From positions 1 through 6,248 of the forward strand of contig CAMGJH010000070.1 in the NCBI GenBank assembly GCA_946056345.1: DNA of 6,248 bases, read 5' to 3'. A program made the position numbers and the translations under genes. Below the pieces are notes generated by a model that ran no database searches, had not been told where the DNA came from, and worked only from the letters and a program-made list of their open reading frames with translations. The DNA comes from an uncultured Lentisphaeraceae bacterium. GTDB taxonomy: Bacteria > Verrucomicrobiota > Kiritimatiellia > RFP12 > DVOR01. Below, piece after piece: positions 1 through 6,248 of this stretch (its first letter is position 1; each line of letters opens with the position of its first letter).

Positions 1-54
1 GCCGATGCCCGCTGGCCGCTGCCGAAGTATCGGGATATGCTGCTTGGCAATTGA
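1..54 (+). CDS. 3' end of an unidentified upstream gene (partial)
   Basis: Frame 1 reads 17 sense codons, ending in ...KYRDMLLGN, then TGA at 52-54. Codons are mostly C- or G-ending like the genes downstream, which supports real coding, but the stretch is far too short to identify a product. If real, the gene points the same way as the operon, with 152 bases between its stop and the purF-type start. It could belong to the same transcript or be a separate unit ending before the inverted repeat. No T-tract terminator is visible after the stop. Confidence 0.45.
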   Translation, partial: ADARWPLPKYRDMLLGN

Positions 55-64
55 GCCGCTGAAG

Positions 65-92
65 GTGAACAGTGAACGGTGAACAGTGAACG
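65..92. repeat. Four tandem heptads, GTGAAC(A/G)
   Basis: Positions 65-71, 72-78, 79-85 and 86-92 read GTGAACA, GTGAACG, GTGAACA, GTGAACG, so the unit is also two exact copies of the 14-mer GTGAACAGTGAACG. It is the left arm of the larger inverted repeat described separately. The units abut with no spacers, so this is not a CRISPR array. The function is unknown. Confidence 0.85.
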
Positions 93-183
93 GCAAGATG
101 GTCGGTTGCAGTGCAATCCTGTGGCAATACAGCCGATCCGTCGCGGAACGCGCACCGTTCTCCGTTCACCTCTCACTGTTCAC
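65..183. repeat. Long imperfect inverted repeat with nested stem (REPIN-like or MITE-like candidate)
   Basis: Arms 65-93 and 155-183 pair end to end with no gaps. 25 of 29 positions are complementary; mismatches are at 76/172, 77/171, 85/163 and 87/161. The right arm read on the minus strand is also a degenerate run of heptads. Inside, 97-105 can pair with 133-142 (one bulged T and one G-T wobble). At the apex are a small palindrome, TTGCA-G-TGCAA (106-116), and a CTGT/ACAG pair (119-122/129-132). There is no T-tract, so an intrinsic terminator is not indicated. Two inverted repetitive arms around a short spacer is the layout of REPINs and small non-autonomous mobile elements, but that identity is inferred. 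If transcribed, the hairpin would end about 10 bases before the ribosome binding site of the first operon gene. A poor promoter candidate, TTGCAG (106-111) with TACAGC (128-133), also lies inside it. Confidence 0.7.
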
Positions 184-185
184 GC

Positions 186-203
186 GAGCGAGCGGAGCGA
201 GCG
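186..203 (+). promoter_or_regulatory. Tandem 9-mer carrying the ribosome binding site of the purF-type gene
   Basis: GAGCGAGCG occurs twice head to tail (186-194, 195-203), directly before the start codon at 207. The junction creates GGAG at 194-197, nine bases before the ATG, which is a usable Shine-Dalgarno sequence. This spacing supports the 207 start over the upstream GTG at 111. Whether the duplication has a regulatory meaning is not known. Confidence 0.5.
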
Positions 204-206
204 AGT

Positions 207-1943
207 ATGAGCGATAGCATCAAGCACGAATGCGGGGTGGCGCTCTTGCGGTTGCGCAAGGACGCCGCCTATTATGAACGGAAGTACGAGACGCGCTCGT
301 TCGGCTTCCAGAAGGTGGCGCTGATGCTCGAGAAGCAGCACAACCGCGGGCAGGATGGCGCGGGGCTCGCCTCGCTCCATCTCCTGCCCGAGCAAGGGCG
401 GCCGTGCTATGACCTCGAGAAGTCGTGCGCGCAGTTGCCGTTGGCGGATTTGCTCACGCGCTGTAGCAAGCGGTTGGAGGAAGACCCCCTCGCCTTTCGC
501 GGGGAGGTCTTTTTGGGTCATCTGCGCTATGCCACCTTTGGGCGGCACGAGCTCTCGGCCTGCCACCCCTTCGTGCGCGAGAGTGCCTTCCTCGATCGCC
601 TGCTCATCCTGGCGGGGAACTTCAACCTCACCGACACGCACGAACTCTCCGAGGCGCTCGCCGCCGGCGGTCACCACCTCTCAAGCAAGGCCGATGGGGC
701 CGTCATCCTGCAATGCATCGCCCACGCCCTCGAGCACGAGCGCTCGCTCTACGGCAGCTTCCGGGGGCTCAAGCCCATCCTGCGCAGCGCCACGGAGAAG
801 TTCGACGGCGCCTTCGTCCTCTGCGGCATCCTCGGCGATGGCTCGGCCTTCGCGCTGCGCGATGCCAATGGCATCCGCCCGGCCTACTACTACTTCGACG
901 ACGAGGTGGCCGTGGTGGCCAGCGAGCGCCCGGCCATCCAGGCGGCTTTCAACTGCGCCACCGGCGAAGTGCGCGAGCTGCCCCCCGGCAAGGCGATGAT
1001 CATCCACCCCGATGGCGAGGTGGAGCTGGTCGATTGCCTGGACCCCAAGCCACGGCGAGCGTGCGTCTTCGAGCGCATCTACTTTTCGCGTGCCAACGAT
1101 GCCGAGATCCACGCCGAGCGCAAGCACCTGGGCCACGCCCTCGTGCCCCAACTCGTCCGCGCGCTGAATGGCGACCTGGAGAACGCCTTCGTCAGCTACA
1201 TCCCCAACTCCGCGCAGGTCTGCTTCCACGGCCTGCTGGAGGCGCTCCTGGCGGTGGCACTGCACGATGGCCACACCATCCGCTTCGGCCAAGTGGCGGT
1301 GAAGGACGCGAAGTTCCGCACCTTTATCTCCGACGTGCAGGCCCGCAAGGAGCTGGCAATGCACGTCTACGATGTCACCTACGGCCTGGTCCGCCCCGGC
1401 TCGGATACGCTCATCGTGCTCGACGACTCCATTGTCCGCGGGAACACGATGCGCCGGGCCATCCTGCCAATCCTCGACCGCCTGGGCCCGAAGAAGATCA
1501 TCGTGGCCTCCTCTGCCCCGCCCATCCTTTACCCCGACTGCTACGGCATCGATATGGCCACCTTGAATGAGCTTGTGGCCTTCAACGCCCTCATCCTCTG
1601 CCTCAAGGAGATTGGCCGCGAGGCCGCCCTCGCCGAGGCCTACGAGAGCGCCAAGCACCAGCTCACCCTCCCGCCCGAGCGCCAGCACAACGTCCTGAGC
1701 ACCCTCTACAACCTCGTTCCCCTGGCCGACCTTATCGACGCCATCACCCGCCTGCTCACCCCCGAGGGGCTGCGCGCCGAAGTGCAGGTGGTCTTCCAGA
1801 CCATTGACGACCTTCACCGCTGCTGCCCGAACCACTTGGGCGACTGGTACTTCACCGGCGACTATCCCACCCCCGGCGGCAACCAGGTGGTCAATCGCGC
1901 CCTGGTGAACTATATGGAAAACCGCAATGAACGCGCTTATTGA
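207..1943 (+). CDS. purF: Amidophosphoribosyltransferase, long PurF-type form
   Basis: The 578-residue cytosolic enzyme should transfer glutamine amide nitrogen to PRPP, giving 5-phosphoribosylamine, the first committed step of purine synthesis. Residues 9 to about 285 form a class II (Ntn) glutaminase. Cys9 (in KHECGV) is the expected nucleophile after removal of an eight-residue propeptide; QHNRGQDGAG, GHLRYATFG (from 104) and GNFN (137-140) are further glutaminase motifs. The phosphoribosyltransferase domain follows, with the PRPP loop LIVLDDSIVRGNT at 402-414 and YPDCYGID near 445. About 130 further residues extend past the E. coli-type core and end in GDWYFTGDYPTPGGN...ERAY, resembling the long form I recall from Bacteroidetes. 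ATG 207 is chosen because it has GGAG nine bases upstream and similarity begins right after it; a GTG at 111 in the same frame lies inside the inverted repeat. The gene overlaps carA by 17 bases. Whether this is the only PurF or a second paralogue cannot be told here. Confidence 0.9.
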   Translation: MSDSIKHECGVALLRLRKDAAYYERKYETRSFGFQKVALMLEKQHNRGQDGAGLASLHLLPEQGRPCYDLEKSCAQLPLADLLTRCSKRLEEDPLAFRGEVFLGHLRYATFGRHELSACHPFVRESAFLDRLLILAGNFNLTDTHELSEALAAGGHHLSSKADGAVILQCIAHALEHERSLYGSFRGLKPILRSATEKFDGAFVLCGILGDGSAFALRDANGIRPAYYYFDDEVAVVASERPAIQAAFNCATGEVRELPPGKAMIIHPDGEVELVDCLDPKPRRACVFERIYFSRANDAEIHAERKHLGHALVPQLVRALNGDLENAFVSYIPNSAQVCFHGLLEALLAVALHDGHTIRFGQVAVKDAKFRTFISDVQARKELAMHVYDVTYGLVRPGSDTLIVLDDSIVRGNTMRRAILPILDRLGPKKIIVASSAPPILYPDCYGIDMATLNELVAFNALILCLKEIGREAALAEAYESAKHQLTLPPERQHNVLSTLYNLVPLADLIDAITRLLTPEGLRAEVQVVFQTIDDLHRCCPNHLGDWYFTGDYPTPGGNQVVNRALVNYMENRNERAY

Positions 1944-3057
1944 GACTCTTCGCACCCAGTGGGCGGCCGAACGCGCCCGCGCCGCCTTCCTTGCCCTGGC
2001 CGATGGCGCCGTCTTCCACGGCGTGGCCTTCGGCGCGCAGACCGACGCGCTGGGCGAGGCCGTCTTCAACACCGGCATGTCCGGCTACCAGGAGATCCTC
2101 ACCGACCCCTCCTACGCCGGGCAATTCGTTGTGCTCACCGCCCCGGAAGTGGGCAACTACGGCTGCAATCGTACCGACGCCGAGAGCCGCGCCCTCTTCC
2201 TGAGCGGCCTCATCGTCACCAACCGCAACGCGCCCAGCAACTTCCGCTCCGAAGAGAGCCTGGAAGCTTACCTCCGGCGCGCCGGGCGGCCAGGGCTCTA
2301 TGGCGTGGACACCCGCGCCCTGACGCTCCACCTGCGCGACCACGGCGCCCAGAAGGCCTACCTCCACGTCTCCCCCGAGCCGATGAGCGAAGCTGAGGCC
2401 ATTGCCAAGGCGCAGGCGTGGGAGGGGCTCGATGGGCAGGACTACGCCGCGCGCGTCACCGCCCCCGAGGCCTACGTGTGGAATGAAAAGGGGCGCTTCG
2501 CGGTGACGGTCTACGACTTCGGCGTCAAGCGCAACATCCTGCGGTGCCTGGCCGAGGCCGGGTGCCGCGTCACGGTGGTGCCGGCCAAGACCCCGACCGA
2601 GGCGGTGCTCGCCGGCAAGCCCGATGGCGTCTTCCTCTCCAATGGCCCGGCCGACCCCTCGGCCGTCACCTACGCGCAAGAGAATGTGCGCAAGCTCCTG
2701 GCGGCGAAGGTTCCGCTGATGGGCATTTGCCTGGGCCACCAGCTGCTGGGGCTGGCGTGCGGGGCCACCTGTTCGCGCCTGCCCTTCGGCCACCACGGCT
2801 GCAACCACCCGGTCAAGAACCTGCTCGATGGCACCGTGGCCATCACCAGCCAGAACCACAACTACGCCCTCTCCAACCTGCCAGAGTGCCTGGAACTCAC
2901 GCACGTCAACCTCAATGACGGCACCGTCGAGGGCATTCGCCACCGCACGCTCCCGGCGTGCTCGGTCCAGTTTCACCCCGAAGCCGCCCCGGGTCCCACC
3001 GAGACTCGGGCCTGGTTCAAAACCTTCCTCTCTCTGATGGAGCAGAACGCACAATGA
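1927..3057 (+). CDS. carA: Carbamoyl-phosphate synthase small (glutaminase) subunit
   Basis: CarA hydrolyses glutamine and channels ammonia to CarB, which makes carbamoyl phosphate for pyrimidine and arginine synthesis. The 376 residues are close to the 382 of E. coli. The N-terminal CarA domain shows GEAVFNTGMSGYQEILTDPS and VGNYG. The class I glutaminase begins near residue 195 (VYDFGVKRNILR) and carries Cys268 (GICLGHQ) with His350 and Glu352 (QFHPE), so the catalytic triad is complete. About 15 extra residues precede the usual start; ATG 1927 is the only convenient ATG, with a weak GGA at 1916-1918. Two usually conserved glycines differ: NGPADP has Ala242 and QNHNYA has Asn312, where E. 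coli has Gly243 and Gly313. The gene overlaps the upstream gene by 17 bases and pyrG by an ATGA. The partner carB lies beyond pyrG rather than directly downstream. Confidence 0.96.
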   Translation: MNALIETLRTQWAAERARAAFLALADGAVFHGVAFGAQTDALGEAVFNTGMSGYQEILTDPSYAGQFVVLTAPEVGNYGCNRTDAESRALFLSGLIVTNRNAPSNFRSEESLEAYLRRAGRPGLYGVDTRALTLHLRDHGAQKAYLHVSPEPMSEAEAIAKAQAWEGLDGQDYAARVTAPEAYVWNEKGRFAVTVYDFGVKRNILRCLAEAGCRVTVVPAKTPTEAVLAGKPDGVFLSNGPADPSAVTYAQENVRKLLAAKVPLMGICLGHQLLGLACGATCSRLPFGHHGCNHPVKNLLDGTVAITSQNHNYALSNLPECLELTHVNLNDGTVEGIRHRTLPACSVQFHPEAAPGPTETRAWFKTFLSLMEQNAQ

Positions 3058-4310
3058 GCACCAAGCACATCTTCGTCACCGGCGGCGTGGTCAGCAGCCT
3101 GGGCAAGGGCATTACTGCGGCCGCCCTCGCCTTCCTTCTGCGTCAGCGCGGCTACCGCGTGGCCATGCAGAAGCTCGACCCCTACCTCAACGTCGACCCC
3201 GGCACGATGAGCCCCTACCAGCACGGCGAGGTCTTTGTCACCGACGATGGCGCCGAAACAGACCTCGACCTGGGCCACTACGAACGCATTGCCGGGGTCA
3301 CCTGCTCCAAAGCCTCGAACTACACCAGCGGCAAGATCTACGGCGCGGTCATCGCGCGCGAGCGGGCCGGTGGCTACCTCGGCGGCACCGTCCAGGTCAT
3401 CCCGCATATTACCGACGAGATTAAGCGCGCGATACGTGCCCTCCACGGCCCCGAGGTGGACATCGCCATCACCGAGATTGGCGGCACCGCCGGCGACATC
3501 GAGAGCCTCCCCTTCCTCGAGGCCGCGCGCCAGTTCCGCCTGGAGTGCCCGCCCGGCGACGCACTCTTCATCCACCTGACCTACGTGCCCTACCTCAAGG
3601 CCGCCAAGGAGCTCAAGACCAAGCCCTCGCAACAGTCGGTGGGCGTGCTGCGCAACATCGGCATCCAGCCCGACCTCCTCGTCTGCCGCGCCGAGATGCG
3701 CCTCGAGCCCGAGCACCTCAAGAAGCTGGCCATCTTCTGCAACGTCCCCGAGCAGTGCGTCATCGAGGAGCTCGACGTGCGCCACTCCATCTACGAAGTA
3801 CCCATCAAGCTCACCCAGCACCACTTCGACGAGGAGGTCCTGCGCGGTCTGCGCCTGGAGCCCCGCCCGCTCAACCTGCGCGACTACCGCCACTGGCTGG
3901 CCACCATCCTCCGCCCGACGCGCGAGGTGACCATTGCCGTGGTCGGCAAGTACATCCGCCACCAGGACGCCTACAAGAGCATCTACGAGTCGCTCTCCCA
4001 CGCCGCGATGGCCCACAACGCCCGCCTCAAAGTCCTGCGCGTGGAGTCCGAGGAGCTCGAGAGCGGCTCGGTGGCCGAGCGCCTGGCCAAGGCCGATGGC
4101 GTGCTCGTCCCCGGCGGCTTCGGGCGCCGCGGCCTGCTGGGCAAGTTCAAGGCCGTGGAATACGCCCGCACGAGCGCCACGCCCTTCCTGGGCATCTGCC
4201 TGGGGATGCAGTGCGCGGTCATCGAGTTCGCGCGCGACGTCGTCGGCTGGGCCGATGCCGATAGCGCCGAGTTCGCCGACACCCGCCACCCGGTCATCGC
4301 CCTAATGTAG
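3054..4310 (+). CDS. pyrG: CTP synthase, N-terminal 418 residues, ended by an in-frame TAG
   Basis: CTP synthase aminates UTP to CTP using ATP and glutamine. The synthetase domain (about residues 1-267) is complete: [10 protein letters not shown] with Lys18, the Mg-binding region [15 protein letters not shown] (Asp72), and [13 protein letters not shown] with Glu141. The glutaminase domain starts near [16 protein letters not shown] and reaches the nucleophile Cys382 (GICLGMQ). Translation then stops at codon 419 (TAG, 4308-4310), before His507 and Glu509. The downstream bases continue the same protein in the same frame; with the TAG read as an amino acid the product would be 536 residues, normal for the family (E. 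coli 545). The truncated form should lack glutamine-dependent activity; retention of ammonia-dependent activity is possible but unproven. The start has GGAG at 3039-3042 and an ATGA overlap with carA, suggesting coupling. A longer GTG start at 2958 lies inside carA and was not used. Confidence 0.93.
   Translation: MSTKHIFVTGGVVSSLGKGITAAALAFLLRQRGYRVAMQKLDPYLNVDPGTMSPYQHGEVFVTDDGAETDLDLGHYERIAGVTCSKASNYTSGKIYGAVIARERAGGYLGGTVQVIPHITDEIKRAIRALHGPEVDIAITEIGGTAGDIESLPFLEAARQFRLECPPGDALFIHLTYVPYLKAAKELKTKPSQQSVGVLRNIGIQPDLLVCRAEMRLEPEHLKKLAIFCNVPEQCVIEELDVRHSIYEVPIKLTQHHFDEEVLRGLRLEPRPLNLRDYRHWLATILRPTREVTIAVVGKYIRHQDAYKSIYESLSHAAMAHNARLKVLRVESEELESGSVAERLAKADGVLVPGGFGRRGLLGKFKAVEYARTSATPFLGICLGMQCAVIEFARDVVGWADADSAEFADTRHPVIALM
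4308..4310 (+). other. In-frame amber codon within pyrG
   Basis: The local reading is [26 protein letters not shown], where intact CTP synthases commonly have Glu or Pro at the stop position, as I recall the family. TAG is one base from GAG (G to T at the first codon position). No frameshift is involved: the frame before and after is the same. The base after the stop is G. The other complete stops in this window are TGA (52-54), TGA (1941-1943), TGA (3055-3057) and TAA (4662-4664); TAG ends none of them, though four codons are too few to argue for reassignment. Confidence 0.95.
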
Positions 4311-4318
4311 GAGCAGAA

Positions 4319-4349
4319 GCGCATCAAGGACATGGGCGGGACGATGCGC
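4319..4349 (+). other. Possible stem-loop just after the in-frame TAG
   Basis: GCGCATC (4319-4325) is perfectly complementary to GATGCGC (4343-4349), a 7-bp stem with a 17-base loop, beginning eight bases after the TAG. The loop holds ATG 4332. Stimulatory RNA structures at about this distance are known from recoded stop codons in other systems. In such G+C-rich coding DNA a 7-bp match can also arise by chance, and the bases encode conserved CTP synthase residues (GGTMRLG). Confidence 0.3.
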
Positions 4350-4664
4350 CTGGGCGCCTACGATTGCACCCTCGCCCCCGGCTCGCGCGCCGCCGCGCTC
4401 TATGGCACCGAGCACATCTCCGAGCGCCACCGCCACCGCTACGAGTTCAACCCCGAGTTCCGCGCCGAACTCGAGGCCGCCGGGCTCTCCATCGCCGGCA
4501 CCAACCCCCAGACCGGCCTGGTGGAGGTTGTTGAGTTGCCCAATCACCCCTTCTTCATCGGCTGCCAGTTCCACCCCGAGTTCAAGAGCCGCCCGCGCGC
4601 GCCCCATCCGCTCTTTGCCGGCTTTGTGGCCGCGGCCCTGGCTCGGCACGAAACGCAGGCCTAA
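4332..4664 (+). CDS. pyrG: CTP synthase, C-terminal part of the glutaminase domain (separated by the TAG)
   Basis: From 4311 the pyrG frame runs 117 codons to TAA at 4662-4664; the first ATG is at 4332, giving a 110-residue piece if translated alone. It starts at [11 protein letters not shown] and includes [16 protein letters not shown] and [12 protein letters not shown], whose His507 and Glu509 (full-length numbering) complete the catalytic triad with Cys382 of the upstream piece. It ends normally for a CTP synthase. There are no further stops or frameshifts, so the stretch is either still translated or was cut off very recently. Independent initiation looks weak: GGAG at 4310-4313 is 18 bases from the ATG (too far) and AAGGA at 4326-4330 is only one base away (too close). 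Reinitiation after the TAG, readthrough, or no translation are all possible. Confidence 0.75.
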   Translation: MGGTMRLGAYDCTLAPGSRAAALYGTEHISERHRHRYEFNPEFRAELEAAGLSIAGTNPQTGLVEVVELPNHPFFIGCQFHPEFKSRPRAPHPLFAGFVAAALARHETQA

Positions 4665-4667
4665 GGA
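4663..4667 (+). promoter_or_regulatory. Ribosome binding site of carB
   Basis: AAGGA overlaps the pyrG TAA and lies seven bases before ATG 4675, the best-placed Shine-Dalgarno in the window. It fixes the carB start and could allow carB to be translated even if ribosomes leave pyrG early at the TAG. Confidence 0.7.
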
Positions 4668-4674
4668 AAGCACC

Positions 4675-6248
<1,574 letters not shown>

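Noticed and set aside
65..92. CRISPR array or intrinsic terminator in the intergenic repeat
   Set aside because: The units are 7 bases with no spacers, and the inverted repeat has no following T-tract.
106..133. Sigma-70-like promoter TTGCAG (106-111) and TACAGC (128-133)
   Set aside because: The -10 match is poor, the 16-base spacing is only acceptable, and the site is inside the repeat structure; too weak to list as a feature.
111..206. GTG at 111 as the start of the amidophosphoribosyltransferase
   Set aside because: It lies inside the inverted repeat, the added 32 residues look non-coding, and ATG 207 has a well-placed GGAG and sits directly before the conserved glutaminase start.
2958..3053. 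GTG at 2958 as the start of pyrG
   Set aside because: It would add 32 residues overlapping the carA C-terminus. ATG 3054 matches the family start ([15 protein letters not shown]) and forms an ATGA overlap.
681..4289. Long minus-strand frames opposite purF, carA and pyrG (681-2078, 1891-3054, 2973-4289)
   Set aside because: They shadow clearly identified genes in G+C-rich DNA and show no recognisable domains.
4308..4310. Genome-wide TAG reassignment or pyrrolysine insertion
   Set aside because: It rests on one codon in an ordinary housekeeping gene. Absence of TAG among four other stops is not evidence, and no pyrrolysine genes or suppressor tRNA are visible in the window. It remains testable, but is not claimed.

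Overview
The window is a G+C-rich bacterial nucleotide-biosynthesis operon, about two-thirds G+C by eye, with all genes on the + strand. The order is: the last codons of an unidentified upstream gene (1-54); a 152-base intergenic region with an unusual repeat structure; a long amidophosphoribosyltransferase (207-1943); carA (1927-3057); pyrG (3054-4664, interrupted); and the first half of carB (4675 to the window edge). The first three genes overlap by 17 and 4 bases, and carB follows pyrG after 10 bases, so the four are almost certainly co-transcribed and probably translationally coupled.

The proteins share a theme: all belong to glutamine-dependent steps. The PurF-type enzyme adds glutamine nitrogen to PRPP (first step of purine synthesis). 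CarA and CarB make carbamoyl phosphate for pyrimidines and arginine. PyrG makes CTP from UTP. Placing pyrG between the two subunit genes of one enzyme is uncommon.

The most notable feature is a TAG stop in frame inside pyrG (codon 419). It lies in the glutaminase domain, between the catalytic Cys382 and the His507/Glu509 pair. The reading frame continues intact for 117 more residues to a normal C-terminus and a TAA. Sequencing error, recent nonsense mutation, readthrough, or a split two-polypeptide glutaminase are all open. A 7-bp perfect inverted repeat begins 8 bases after the TAG.

The second notable feature is upstream of the operon. A heptad-based inverted repeat with 29-base arms (25 of 29 positions pair) spans 65-183, with a second stem nested inside. 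It resembles a REPIN-like or small non-autonomous mobile element sitting in the leader.

Taxonomy: the amidophosphoribosyltransferase, including its C-terminal extension and its ending, resembles the long form I associate with Bacteroidetes and relatives. The high G+C and C-ending codons suggest a lineage outside typical Bacteroidetes, perhaps in or near the PVC (Verrucomicrobia/Lentisphaerae/Kiritimatiellae) group. This is a guess, not a demonstrated assignment.
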